A DNA stretch of 64,000 bases from positions 868,001-932,000 of the forward strand of contig NZ_JAIZDP010000001.1 in NCBI RefSeq assembly GCF_021554725.1. Direction: 5' to 3'. Shown in pieces: positions 9,642 to 18,425 of this stretch. The stretch comes from Sinomonas notoginsengisoli (lineage in GTDB: Bacteria; Actinomycetota; Actinomycetes; Actinomycetales; Micrococcaceae). The notes under the pieces were generated by a model. The model saw only the letters and a list, made by a program, of their open reading frames with translations. It did no database searches and was not told where the DNA came from. Every line of letters begins with the position of its first letter. Position 1 is the stretch's first letter. Made by a program: the position numbers and the translations under genes.

Positions 9642-9839
9642 TCAGTCGATGTCCTCCACGATCTCGCCGTACGGAATCCTCTCGTCAAGATGTGCCTGGA
9701 GCACTTGGGGATCGATCACGACCCGGACTCCCTGCACCTTGTCGGCGGCCGACTGCAGAAGGATCGGTCGGATGGTGTCCACGAACAGCTCGTCGCGGCC
9801 GACGAGGTACTTCGCGTAGCTGGCTGGTAGCTCAGTCAT
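9642..9839 (-). CDS. Small conserved-looking protein of unknown function
   Basis: 65 aa, beginning MTELPASYAKYLVGRDELF and ending YGEIVEDID. No motif, signal peptide or membrane segment is visible; the composition is that of a small folded acidic protein. The hexamer TAGAAT ends 6 nt before the ATG, so a leaderless transcript is possible, although the TAG of that hexamer is also the stop codon of the upstream YgjP-like gene. It is 9 bp downstream of that gene and may simply be the last cistron of the nudC-uvrD2 operon. Confidence 0.62.
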   Translation of the reverse strand: MTELPASYAKYLVGRDELFVDTIRPILLQSAADKVQGVRVVIDPQVLQAHLDERIPYGEIVEDID

Positions 9840-9845
9840 GGCCAG

Positions 9846-9851
9846 ATTCTA
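9846..9851 (-). promoter_or_regulatory. Possible leaderless -10 (TAGAAT) for the 65-aa gene
   Basis: TAGAAT on the minus strand lies 6 nt before the ATG at 9839. The hexamer overlaps the stop codon of the upstream gene, which weakens the case. Confidence 0.35.
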
Positions 9852-10505
9852 GGCGCGTTCCTCGTCGTCGGTAAGGCCCCAGTCGTCCCCGTCTTCGTCC
9901 GGCTGCCCCGGCCCGTGATGAAGCCCGGCGAACGCCACGCCCGCGAGGAACGCCTTGGCTTCCGCGACACGCGGGCATTTCTCGACGAGACGCCAGAATC
10001 CGGGCCCGTGTCCGGAGACGAGAAGGTGGGCGAGTTCGTGGACGATCACATAGTCGATGACCCACTGGGGCATGCCCTGCAGTTCCTGCGAGAGCCGTAT
10101 CGTCCGCCGGCTCGGTGTGCACGAGCCCCAGCGGCGGCGCTGGTTGGTGACCCATCGGATGGACGACGGCGTGGCCCGGCCGCCCAGATGCGCGCGGGAG
10201 AGCTCGAGCGCCCGTGCCATCAGCGCCTCGTCGGTGGCCGAACCGGTGCGTTTGGCCGCGTCCTGCTGCAGGCGCGCGACCATCCGATCGACCCAGTGTG
10301 CCTCTTGCGCACGGGAGAAATGCGCGGGGATGGCCACGACTGCCGTGCTGCCCTCCCAGAACGCGGACACCGTCTTGCGACGGCGTGCCGAGCGGCGCAC
10401 CTCGACCCGGGGGTCCGGCTCCTGCCCGCCGATCCCTTCCCGACTGGGGGAACCTTCCAGCGGCAGGACGGGCTGGGCAGGGGCCGTTGCGCGCTCAGGC
10501 CTCAC
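9849..10505 (-). CDS. YgjP-like (DUF45) metallopeptidase
   Basis: 218 aa from a GTG at 10505, preceded by GGAG seven nt upstream and overlapping the end of uvrD2 by 11 bp, so translation is probably coupled. The core has WVTNQRRRWGSC, typical of the YgjP/SprT-like M48-superfamily group, and the zinc motif VIVHELAHLLVSGHG (HExxH plus a downstream His), near residues 155-170. Ser/Arg-rich N-terminus (first 45 residues) is low complexity; the C-terminus is acidic. It is predicted to be a cytoplasmic zinc peptidase of unknown target. The association with UvrD2 is consistent with a role near DNA repair, but that is inference. Confidence 0.88.
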   Translation of the reverse strand: MRPERATAPAQPVLPLEGSPSREGIGGQEPDPRVEVRRSARRRKTVSAFWEGSTAVVAIPAHFSRAQEAHWVDRMVARLQQDAAKRTGSATDEALMARALELSRAHLGGRATPSSIRWVTNQRRRWGSCTPSRRTIRLSQELQGMPQWVIDYVIVHELAHLLVSGHGPGFWRLVEKCPRVAEAKAFLAGVAFAGLHHGPGQPDEDGDDWGLTDDEERA

Positions 10506-12630
10506 GGAGCAGCTCCAGGACAGCCTCGCCATACCGCTCGAGCTTTGCGCGTCCAACTCCGGCCACTTGTGACAGCTCCGACAGGTCTGAGGGCTTGGCC
10601 TCGGCGATGGCCGTGAGGGTTGCGTCTGTGAACACGACGAACGCCGGAACGTCAGACTGGCGGGCTTGCTCGAGCCGCCACGCGCGGAGCGCCTCGAAGG
10701 TGGCCTCCTCATAGCTCGGCGGGCAGTTCGAGCAGCGGCCCACCTTGCGTTCAGCGCCGGTCGAGAGGATCGCTCCGCACACGCGGCAGGCTGCGGGGCC
10801 CTTGAGCTCACGCCGTCTCCGGGCGCCTCCGGCGGATGCTGCACCAGAGTGCGAGGACGTGCTCCCGGCCGGGCGGAGCCCGTCGAGGAACCGGGACGGC
10901 CGCCGGTGTGCCCGGCCGCCGGGGGTGCGGGAAAGTGACCACGACAGGTGCAGGAATTCCCGGGCCCGGGTGATCCCCACGTAGAGGAGCCGCCGCTCCT
11001 CGTCGATCGTCACCGGGGTGTCGGCGAACGAGATGGGCACGAGCCCTTCGCTGAGGCCGACGAGGAACACCGCGTCCCACTCGAGGCCCTTGGCTGCATG
11101 GAGGGAGGCGAGGGTAACGCCCTGGACCGCAGGGGCATGCTGGGCGGTGGCCCGCTCCTGGAGCTCAGCGACGAACTCAGCTAGGCCGAAACCCTCCCCT
11201 CGCGCGGCGGACAGCTCGTCAGCCAAGGCCACGAGCGCTGCCAGCGACTCCCACCGCTCGCGGGTGGCGCCACCACCCGCCGGGGCCTTCTCGGAGTACC
11301 CCAACGAGGAGAGGACGTCACGCACCCGCTGGGCCACCGGCACGCCGTCGTCCGCCTCCGCCCGGGCCGCGCCGCGCAGCTGCAGGAGGCCATCGCGCAC
11401 CTCGCGCCGGTTGAAGAACCGCTCGCCACCGCGCAGCTGGTACCCGATCCCCCCGGCGGCGAGCGCCTGCTCGAATGCCTCGGACTGCCCGTTGGTTCGA
11501 AAGAGGACAGCGATGTCCTTCGGTTGCCTCCCAGCCGCGACGAGCGCGGAGATCCGACGGGCGACGGCGGCCGCCTCCGCCTCGTCGTCGGCGCATTCTG
11601 CAAACTCCGGCTCGGGGCCGGCGGCCCGCTGGGCCACAAGAGTGAGCGGCTGGGCCCAGCGGGCATCGGCAGCGGGTCCAGCAGGCCGTCGAGAGGCCAG
11701 CAGCTGGTTCGCGAGCCGGACCACCTGCGGGCTCGAGCGATAGTCCCGCACGAGCCGGATGATCGCGGCATCCGCGTGGTGCTTGCCGAATTCGAGCAGG
11801 TGAGCGCTCGATGCGCCCGTGAACGAGTAGATCGTCTGGCTGGCGTCCCCCACCACACAAAGCTCCTCGCGCCCGCCGAGCCAGAGCTCGAGGAGCCGCT
11901 GCTGGAGCGGGGACACGTCCTGATACTCGTCGACGACGAAGTACCGGTACTGGTCGCGGACCGTCGCGGCGACCTTGGCATCCTCCTGGAGGATGCCCAC
12001 GGTGATGAGGAGCACGTCCTCGAAGTCAATCAGGTTGCGGTCGACCTTGACATCCTCATATGCCTCGAACAGGCGCGCGACGGTGGCCTGCGGGAGGCCC
12101 CCCGGCTCGCCGCGGCCCTGGGCGCCATCGAGGTACGTGGACGGCGTGAGCATCGAAACCTTCGCCCATTCGATCTCCGAGGCCAAGTCTCGGATAGCCG
12201 CGCGGTCCACGGTCAGCCGCAGCCGGCGCGCGCCCTCCGCGATGGTCTGGGCCTTGTGCTCGAGGAGGCCCGGCAGCGCCCCGCCCACCGCCTGGGGCCA
12301 GAAGTACTGGAGTTGGCGAAGGGCAGCTGCATGGAAGGTGCGTGCCTGCACGGCCGCCACGCCGAGGTCGCGCAGCCGGCCGCGCATCTCAGCCGCCGCA
12401 CGTGCGGTGAAGGTGACAGCCAGCAGCCTCTGGGGCGAGTAGACGCCAGTATGGACGCCATAGGCGATCCTGTGGGTGATCGCCCTGGTCTTGCCAGTCC
12501 CCGCGCCAGCGAGCACACAGACTGGGCCATGGAGCGTGGTCGCCACCTCGCGCTGTTCCTCATCGAGCCCGCCCAGCAGGCGATCCTCGAGAGTACCGCT
12601 CTCGGCCCCCAAGGCGCCGACCTCGCTCAT
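10495..12630 (-). CDS. uvrD2: ATP-dependent DNA helicase UvrD2 (SF1A, with HRDC domain)
   Basis: 711 aa. All superfamily 1A motifs are visible: Walker A AGAGTGKT (41-48), DEYQD in motif II, GDASQTIYSFTGA in motif III, and LHAAKGLEWDAVFLVG in motif V. The C-terminus has two CxxC pairs (CRVCG and CSNCP), a zinc-binding tetracysteine, followed by an HRDC-like domain over the last 80 residues (EAKPSDLSELSQVAGVGRAK). This layout is that of mycobacterial UvrD2, a 3'-5' DNA translocase. The ATG at 12630 overlaps the nudC stop (ATGA), so the two are translationally coupled, and the YgjP-like gene follows with an 11-bp overlap. Confidence 0.93.
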   Translation of the reverse strand: MSEVGALGAESGTLEDRLLGGLDEEQREVATTLHGPVCVLAGAGTGKTRAITHRIAYGVHTGVYSPQRLLAVTFTARAAAEMRGRLRDLGVAAVQARTFHAAALRQLQYFWPQAVGGALPGLLEHKAQTIAEGARRLRLTVDRAAIRDLASEIEWAKVSMLTPSTYLDGAQGRGEPGGLPQATVARLFEAYEDVKVDRNLIDFEDVLLITVGILQEDAKVAATVRDQYRYFVVDEYQDVSPLQQRLLELWLGGREELCVVGDASQTIYSFTGASSAHLLEFGKHHADAAIIRLVRDYRSSPQVVRLANQLLASRRPAGPAADARWAQPLTLVAQRAAGPEPEFAECADDEAEAAAVARRISALVAAGRQPKDIAVLFRTNGQSEAFEQALAAGGIGYQLRGGERFFNRREVRDGLLQLRGAARAEADDGVPVAQRVRDVLSSLGYSEKAPAGGGATRERWESLAALVALADELSAARGEGFGLAEFVAELQERATAQHAPAVQGVTLASLHAAKGLEWDAVFLVGLSEGLVPISFADTPVTIDEERRLLYVGITRAREFLHLSWSLSRTPGGRAHRRPSRFLDGLRPAGSTSSHSGAASAGGARRRRELKGPAACRVCGAILSTGAERKVGRCSNCPPSYEEATFEALRAWRLEQARQSDVPAFVVFTDATLTAIAEAKPSDLSELSQVAGVGRAKLERYGEAVLELLREA

Positions 12631-13706
12631 TCCGTCGCCGCCAGGACCGGCTCCGCGATGTGGTCACCGAACCATTGCTCGATGAGGGCACGCGAGATCG
12701 AGAGGCGGCTCGGCAGCGTGATCTCACCCGATCCGACCGCCGTGACGAGTTCCTCGCGGCTGAACCAACGGGCGCGCAGCACCTCGGCGCCATCGGGCTG
12801 CGCGATCGTGTCCTCAGTGTGTGCTGTGAAGCCCAGCATGAGCGAGGCAGGGAAGGGCCACGGCTGCGAGCCGAGGTACTGGCACTCGGTCACGCGCACC
12901 CCGACCTCCTCGAGGATCTCGCGCGCCACGGCCTGCTCGAGCGACTCCCCCGGTTCCACGAATCCCGCGAGGGTCGAGAACATGGTTGAGCGCATTCGTG
13001 CCCCAGTCGCCAAGAGGAGTCGATCGTCGGCCCCAACGACCGTCACGATGATGGCCGGGTCGGTCCGGGGGAAATGCTCCGAGCCGTCCTCCGGACAGAG
13101 CCTGACCCAGCCGCTCTGCACCACCTCGGTGGCAGCTCCGCAGCGCGGACAGCGTGGATGGGCCCGGTGCCAGTTCGCGATGGCCGCCGCCTCGAGGAGA
13201 ATCCCCGCCTCGACGAGGTCAAGTCCGGGACCGGATTCCCGGAACCCCGCCCAGTTCGTGTTCTCCGGCAACAGCGAGGCGCCCTCTGCAGCCGGCTCGG
13301 ACATGACGGCCGAGACGGGCTCGACCGGCTCCGGGAGGACCACGAGGACTACGTCGGCACCCGGGTCCGCCTGCGCCGTCGTGCGCTGCTGGGGAAGCTG
13401 GCCGAGGTAGACGACGAGTCCGCCGAGCCATGAGGCGGGAAGCAGATGCGCGGGCAGGAACGCCAAGTGCGTTCCCACGTGCGCAGCCCGGTTCTGGGAA
13501 TAGAGCACCGCCAGTGTGCCGGGGTGGCGCACGACGGCGCCGAGGAAGTTGGGGTCGGCTCGATCGGCGGACCGGCGGTCGAGTGCCTCGGCGCTGACCG
13601 GCAGGAGCCGCTCGGCGAGCCGTCCCGCCGTGGGGCCTGTCCCATCGAACGCTGAAAGGGCAGTGCCGGCCGATGGGTCGAAGGACGGGAGCGGTCCGGA
13701 AGTCAT
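12627..13706 (-). CDS. nudC: NAD(+)/NADH diphosphatase NudC
   Basis: 359 aa from the ATG at 13706, chosen because TACCGT ends 7 nt upstream (leaderless pattern); an in-frame ATG at 13754 adds 16 residues without any ribosome site. The Nudix box is intact (GFVEPGE...REILEEVG) and is followed by SQPWPFPASLMLGF, the SQPWPFPxS array that marks NudC. A zinc ribbon is visible as HPRCPRCG plus VRLCPEDG, with Asp where the fourth Cys would be. NudC hydrolyses NAD(H) to NMN(H) and AMP and removes NAD caps from RNA. It leads the nudC-uvrD2-YgjP operon. Confidence 0.92.
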   Translation of the reverse strand: MTSGPLPSFDPSAGTALSAFDGTGPTAGRLAERLLPVSAEALDRRSADRADPNFLGAVVRHPGTLAVLYSQNRAAHVGTHLAFLPAHLLPASWLGGLVVYLGQLPQQRTTAQADPGADVVLVVLPEPVEPVSAVMSEPAAEGASLLPENTNWAGFRESGPGLDLVEAGILLEAAAIANWHRAHPRCPRCGAATEVVQSGWVRLCPEDGSEHFPRTDPAIIVTVVGADDRLLLATGARMRSTMFSTLAGFVEPGESLEQAVAREILEEVGVRVTECQYLGSQPWPFPASLMLGFTAHTEDTIAQPDGAEVLRARWFSREELVTAVGSGEITLPSRLSISRALIEQWFGDHIAEPVLAATE

Positions 13707-13713
13707 ACCCACT

Positions 13714-13719
13714 ACGGTA
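13714..13719 (-). promoter_or_regulatory. Possible leaderless -10 (TACCGT) for nudC
   Basis: TACCGT ends 7 nt before the ATG at 13706. No clear -35 is visible. Confidence 0.4.
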
Positions 13720-13861
13720 CGCAGGGCCTCCGACAGTCGCACAACCGGCTCCATACGGCATGTGGAGAACCGACCCGGCCGCGCCCTGTGGCAAGTCCCA
13801 CCCTAACGGGCCATTGGAAGGCGCCTCGGCGTGGGACCGTGATCCTGCAGGGATGCCGGGC

Positions 13862-13867
13862 TAGCGT
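13862..13867 (+). promoter_or_regulatory. Possible leaderless -10 (TAGCGT) for the phosphotransferase
   Basis: TAGCGT ends 7 nt before the GTG at 13875. GGAG also lies between them, so the site could equally serve as a short ribosome binding site. Confidence 0.4.
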
Positions 13868-13874
13868 GGAGAAG

Positions 13875-14987
13875 GTGAAGCGCACTCCTTTCGAGCTGGC
13901 CGCCATCGCCACCGCCGCCGTCCCCGGGCTCAGGCCCACGGCCGCAGCGACCTCCCCCGACGACGCCACCGACTTCGACGCGGCGCTCCTAGTGACCGCC
14001 GACGGCCGGCGCTGGCGCATTCGCTGCCCCCGGGGAACCGAGGCGAGCGCCCGGCTCGAGACGGAGATGACGGTGCTGCGTTCCTTCGAACCGTCGGTGC
14101 GGGCGGAGCTGCCGTTCCAGATGCCTGCTGTCGCGGGCACCGTGCGTATGGACGGGCTCACGACATGCGTCTACACGAACCTCACCGGAACGGTCCGCGA
14201 CCTCGAGGCGCTCGCCACCGGCAGCGAACGTCTTGCCCAGGACATCGGTGCGACGCTGGCGGCCATCCACGGCCTGCCGAGGTCGGTCGTCGACGGCGCC
14301 GATTTGCCCTCCTACACGGCCAACGGCTTCCGGCAGCGCCGCCTCAATGAACTCGATCAGGCGGCCACGACCGGGAAGATCCCCCCTGTGCTGCTGCGCC
14401 GGTGGGAGCAGGCAATGGAAGACGTGACTCTCTGGAGGTTCAACCCGACCGTTGTCCACGGTGACCTCCATGAGGACAACATGCTCGTCGAGGACGAACG
14501 AGTCACGGCCGTCACCGGCTGGACGGATCTCCGGATCGGTGACCCTGCGGACGACTTTGCGTGGCTCGTGGGCTCGAATGAGCCGACGTTCATCGACTCC
14601 GTCCTGACGGCGTACCACGCGGCGCGCAAGGAGCCCGTGGACTCGCAGCTCGCTCGCCGCGCTGCCCTGGCCGCTGAGTTCGCCCTCGCGCAGTACCTCG
14701 TCAAAGCGCTCGCGTTGGGCGACCGTGCTGCAGCTGGCGATGCCGAGCAGATGCTCCGGGAACTGGCGGCGGACATCGAGGCGAGCGAGGCAGCCGCTGC
14801 GTCCGGGCCGGCGACCGGCGACGACGCAGCAGACGAAACGCAGGCCTCAGTAGCCGCGAACTCCGACGGCGCCGGACACTCCGGGAGCTCGTCCGCCCGC
14901 GACGCCAGCGCCGACACTTCCCCAGAGGAGGCCAGCCTAGACACTACTGCCCTGCCGGTAGTCCACGGCCAGAGGGCAGGTGCCTAG
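13875..14987 (+). CDS. Aminoglycoside/macrolide phosphotransferase-like kinase-fold protein
   Basis: 370 aa from the GTG at 13875 (VKRTPFELAAIATAAVPGL), with GGAG and TAGCGT just upstream. The APH catalytic loop is intact (VVHGDLHEDNML, Asp base and Asn). The later metal-binding segment, usually I-D-W in macrolide kinases, reads VTGWTDL, with Gly in place of Asp, followed by GDPADDFAWL. The C-terminal 75 residues are Ala/Ser/Asp/Glu-rich and probably disordered. A homologue sits in the same place in mycobacteria as I recall. The natural substrate is unknown; calling it a resistance enzyme is not justified by sequence. Confidence 0.83.
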   Translation: MKRTPFELAAIATAAVPGLRPTAAATSPDDATDFDAALLVTADGRRWRIRCPRGTEASARLETEMTVLRSFEPSVRAELPFQMPAVAGTVRMDGLTTCVYTNLTGTVRDLEALATGSERLAQDIGATLAAIHGLPRSVVDGADLPSYTANGFRQRRLNELDQAATTGKIPPVLLRRWEQAMEDVTLWRFNPTVVHGDLHEDNMLVEDERVTAVTGWTDLRIGDPADDFAWLVGSNEPTFIDSVLTAYHAARKEPVDSQLARRAALAAEFALAQYLVKALALGDRAAAGDAEQMLRELAADIEASEAAAASGPATGDDAADETQASVAANSDGAGHSGSSSARDASADTSPEEASLDTTALPVVHGQRAGA

Positions 14988-15005
14988 CGAACCTCGCTAG
15001 GCACC
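14979..15005. terminator. Bidirectional hairpin containing both convergent stop codons
   Basis: GGTGCCTAGCGA pairs perfectly with TCGCTAGGCACC (12 bp) across a 3-nt loop. The TAG in the left arm (14985-14987) is the stop of the phosphotransferase, and the complementary TAG in the right arm (14997-14999) is the stop of adnB. One hairpin therefore ends both genes and includes both stops. Confidence 0.75.
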
Positions 15006-18000
15006 CGGAGCCAGCGCAGCAGCGACGAGCGACTCGAGCTCGGCCTCGCCGGCGAGCCTACCCGGCCGTATCACAGTGCCGTCCGCCAGATAGCAGAACG
15101 CTGCGCGGATCGCCTCGAGCGGGGTCCCCGTGAGGCGTGACCAGGCGAGCCGGTACACCGCGAGCTGGACCGATCTGTCGCTGATCTCAGCTCCCTTCGG
15201 CGGCTTGCCGGTCTTCCAGTCGACAAGATCCCAGCCGCCGTCCGCATCGCGGAACACGGCGTCGATGCGGCCGCGAACGACGACGGGCCCTACCCGGGTT
15301 TCGATCGGCACCTCCACATGGGCTGGCCTCCTGTGGGCCCATTCAGTGCGCTTGAACGCCGTGACGAGGGCGTCGAGCTCGTACGCTTCGTCGACGTACT
15401 CGTCGGAGCTGTCGAAGCCTTCGAGATCGAGCATGGCGCTCGTGCCAAAGTGCTCCTCCACCCATGCGTGGAAGGCCGTCCCACGGCGTGCGGCCATTCC
15501 AGGCCGGCGCGGCACGGGCCGTCTCAGCTGCCGCACCACGGCCTCCCGGTCCTCGCCGAGTGCCACGAGAGTCGAGGCGGAGATGTGCTCAGGGAGCCTT
15601 ACTCCAGAGGTGTCGCGCGTCCTTGCACGCTCAGCAAGCAGCAGCTCGGCCTCGCGCGCCCACCCGGCTGCGCGGCGCGTCGCGGCCCCCTCCGGTCGGC
15701 GTCTTCCATGGAGCTCGGCGAGGACCTTCGCCGCCGCGGCCTCGACGGCATCCCTGCGGCCCCGGGTGAGACTTCTTCGCAGCCCTGTCGCGGTGTCGAT
15801 AGGACCCTCGAGGGGGTCATAGGGCCAGACAGACCGCTCGGCCTCGGCCCGAAGGGGGTTCTCCTGGGGAAGATCGGCGTCCTCCGCCCACGCGATGACC
15901 TCGAACCCGTTCGCCTCTGCAGCGGCGCGTAACTCTTCGAGGAACGGGGATGCCTCCATAGGTTTGGTCCTGGTGCTGCTCCACGCGAAGCCGCTGGCCA
16001 CGAGCAGCGAACGCGCCCTGGTGAATGCGACGTAGGCGAGACGGCGGTCCTCCCGTTCGGCATGTTCTGCGGCGTCCTCGGCGAACAGCTTCTCGGCGTC
16101 CGCCAAGCCCTTCTGGTGCGGCTGCTCGGTGTCCCAAACGGGCAGGTCTGCGGCGTCACCGCGGAGCGGCCACGGCAGGGATGCCGCGCCGCTCGTCCAC
16201 CTGTCGTTGCCACCGGAAGGGAACATGCCTCGGTTGAGGCCCGCAACGGCGACTGCATCCCACTCGAGTCCCTTGGATGCGTGGACAGTGAGCAGCGCAA
16301 TGGCACCGGGAGCCGGCTCCCTCGGGCCTGTCTCCAGCCCGGACTCCTCCTGCGCGGCAGCCTCAAGCCACGCGAGGAACGACAGCAAGCTGGCCTCGTG
16401 GGACTGGGCGAGAAATGAGGCCGCAGCCTCAGCAAACGCATCGAGGTTCCGCCGCGCCTCATGGACCGAGGTACCCGGACGTGCGGCGAGCTCGATGTCC
16501 AGGAGCAAGGCGCGCTCCACCTGAGAGATCACGGTGCCGAGGTCGTCTCCAGCCACCGAGCGCAGTGTCCGCAACTCATCGCGAAAGCGTGCCAGCCGGG
16601 ATAGGCCCTCCGAACTCAGGCTCCTCCCGGCACCGGACGTCCATCCCGGGCGCGGAAGGCGGTCCAGCGCCTCGATGAGGCTCGCGGCATCAGCGAGATC
16701 GCCCTCCACAAGGATCTCATCAGCGCTGCCCGGGGCATCCAGGTCCTGCTCGCCCGGTCGGGCCGCGGACGCCCTGAGCGCCGCGAGATGGCGTGACCAG
16801 TCGGCGAGCGCCATGAGGTCCGCGGGTCCGATCCTCCATCTCGCCCCCGCCAGGAGGCGCATGAGGGCGTCGGACCGGCCGGGGTCGGCGATGACGCGCA
16901 GGGTAGCGACGAGGTCGACGATCTCCGGGGTGTCGAGCAGGCCGCCGACGCCGACCACCTCGAACGGCATGCCGCGCCGCTCGAACTCGCCCCTGATCAC
17001 CGAGAACTGCGACCGCTTGCGGCAGAGGACGGCCATCGTAGGACCTGATTCGACGCCTGTTCCCTCGCCATAGGGCCAACCGCGCTTGAACGCCTGAAGC
17101 TCATCGGCGACGGCGGCCGCTTCCTCGCGCTCGTCGACGAACCTGCCGATGCGCACCCTTCCGGCCGCGGCGCCCGGACGAGGTTCGAGGCCCCGCACGT
17201 CCACACGCGCGGAGCCTGTCAGAAAGGCAGGCGGCTGCGCGAGGGGTGCGGCGACGATGTTGGCGGTGCCGAGCACAGTGGTCGAATTACGCCATGCCGT
17301 GGTGAGGTGAGAAGTCCACGCAGGTGCGAGCACATCCTCCCGCGTGATCCGTGGGAATACCCGGGGGAAGCTCTCCAGCTGCCCCGCGGACGCGCCGCGG
17401 AAGCCGTAAATCGACTGGTTGGGATCGCCGACCGCAGTGACCGCGTGCCCTTCTCCGAACAACGAGGAGAACAGCACGAGCTGGGCATGGGACGTGTCCT
17501 GGAACTCGTCCAGGAGCACTGTGCGGTACTGGCCTCGCAGAAGCCTGCCCGCCTCGGGCACGGTAGCCGCGACGCGTGCGGCGAGGGCCACGAGGTCGCC
17601 GTAGTCGAGGACCCCGCGGTCACGCTTGGCGCCGGCATACCGCGCCGCGAGCCGGGCTACGAGCGCCCGGTTCCGCAACGTCTTCAGCAGGCTCCCTGCA
17701 GCAGCCGGCTGCCGTCCACCGCGGCCCCCGGCGGGAAGCTCCTCGAGGCGGGCTGCCTCATTCTCGAGCCATTCGCGGACGCTGTCCGGCTCACGCAGGT
17801 GCTCGGCGCATTCACCGGCCATCTGGGTAACGGCAGCGATGAGCGTGCTCTTGGCGGGGAAGCCGTCCCACGTTCCGCCGTCGTACGCTTCCACGACGCG
17901 CGCCGCCAGCTGGAACGATTGCGCCGGGCCGAGCAGCACGGCATCCCGCTCGACACCGAGTCGGATTCCATGGTCCTGGACCACAGTGTTGGCGAACGAG

Positions 18001-18425
18001 TGGTACGTGGACACGGCCGGATCGAGCGACTGTGGATCTGCAGCGGCGGGGGCAATGCCCTCGACACCTCGGCGGACCAGACGTGTGAGCCGGGCGAGCT
18101 GTGTGCGGATGCGCGCCGAGAGTTCGCCGGCGGCCTTCCGTGTGAAGGTGACGCCAAGAACCTCGTCCGGGCGCACCCAGCCGTTGGCCACGAGCCACAC
18201 GACGCGATCGGCCATGGTCGCCGTCTTCCCGGAGCCGGCCCCAGCAACGACGAGGCGCGGTTCGAGCGGGGAGCAGATGATCTCGGCCTGCTGCGATGTC
18301 GGTTGGTGCTGGCCCAGGAGGTCGGCGAGCTCCTCGGGGCTGAAGCGCGGCTCGGGGAGACGGGTCTGCATCGGGTCCGGGGCCTCCCCGAGTCCCTGTC
18401 CGGCCCCGGCGGTCTCGGCGCTCAT
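14997..18425 (-). CDS. adnB: Helicase-nuclease AdnB (lead motor)
   Basis: 1142 aa from the ATG at 18425, which overlaps the adnA stop by 4 bp (ATGA). A UvrD-like helicase core shows AGAGSGKTATMADRV (Walker A), LLDEFQDTSHAQL (motif II), GDPNQSIYGFRGA (III), VHASKGLEWDAVAVAG (V) and YVAFTRARS (VI). The C-terminus is a RecB-type PD-(D/E)XK nuclease: GRIDAVFRDADGG, LVDWKTGKPP and VQLAVYRLAW. AdnAB is the actinobacterial two-motor, two-nuclease machine that resects double-strand breaks for recombination. Intact motifs here agree with AdnB being the main motor in mycobacteria. Confidence 0.93.
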   Translation of the reverse strand: MSAETAGAGQGLGEAPDPMQTRLPEPRFSPEELADLLGQHQPTSQQAEIICSPLEPRLVVAGAGSGKTATMADRVVWLVANGWVRPDEVLGVTFTRKAAGELSARIRTQLARLTRLVRRGVEGIAPAAADPQSLDPAVSTYHSFANTVVQDHGIRLGVERDAVLLGPAQSFQLAARVVEAYDGGTWDGFPAKSTLIAAVTQMAGECAEHLREPDSVREWLENEAARLEELPAGGRGGRQPAAAGSLLKTLRNRALVARLAARYAGAKRDRGVLDYGDLVALAARVAATVPEAGRLLRGQYRTVLLDEFQDTSHAQLVLFSSLFGEGHAVTAVGDPNQSIYGFRGASAGQLESFPRVFPRITREDVLAPAWTSHLTTAWRNSTTVLGTANIVAAPLAQPPAFLTGSARVDVRGLEPRPGAAAGRVRIGRFVDEREEAAAVADELQAFKRGWPYGEGTGVESGPTMAVLCRKRSQFSVIRGEFERRGMPFEVVGVGGLLDTPEIVDLVATLRVIADPGRSDALMRLLAGARWRIGPADLMALADWSRHLAALRASAARPGEQDLDAPGSADEILVEGDLADAASLIEALDRLPRPGWTSGAGRSLSSEGLSRLARFRDELRTLRSVAGDDLGTVISQVERALLLDIELAARPGTSVHEARRNLDAFAEAAASFLAQSHEASLLSFLAWLEAAAQEESGLETGPREPAPGAIALLTVHASKGLEWDAVAVAGLNRGMFPSGGNDRWTSGAASLPWPLRGDAADLPVWDTEQPHQKGLADAEKLFAEDAAEHAEREDRRLAYVAFTRARSLLVASGFAWSSTRTKPMEASPFLEELRAAAEANGFEVIAWAEDADLPQENPLRAEAERSVWPYDPLEGPIDTATGLRRSLTRGRRDAVEAAAAKVLAELHGRRRPEGAATRRAAGWAREAELLLAERARTRDTSGVRLPEHISASTLVALGEDREAVVRQLRRPVPRRPGMAARRGTAFHAWVEEHFGTSAMLDLEGFDSSDEYVDEAYELDALVTAFKRTEWAHRRPAHVEVPIETRVGPVVVRGRIDAVFRDADGGWDLVDWKTGKPPKGAEISDRSVQLAVYRLAWSRLTGTPLEAIRAAFCYLADGTVIRPGRLAGEAELESLVAAALAPGA

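Noticed and set aside
11524-13410. A 628-codon open frame antisense to uvrD2 and nudC
   Set aside because: It crosses two well-supported genes and has no domain features.
13788-13874. N-terminal extension of the phosphotransferase
   Set aside because: The 29 extra residues lack conservation-like character, while GTG at 13875 has both a ribosome site and a -10-like hexamer.
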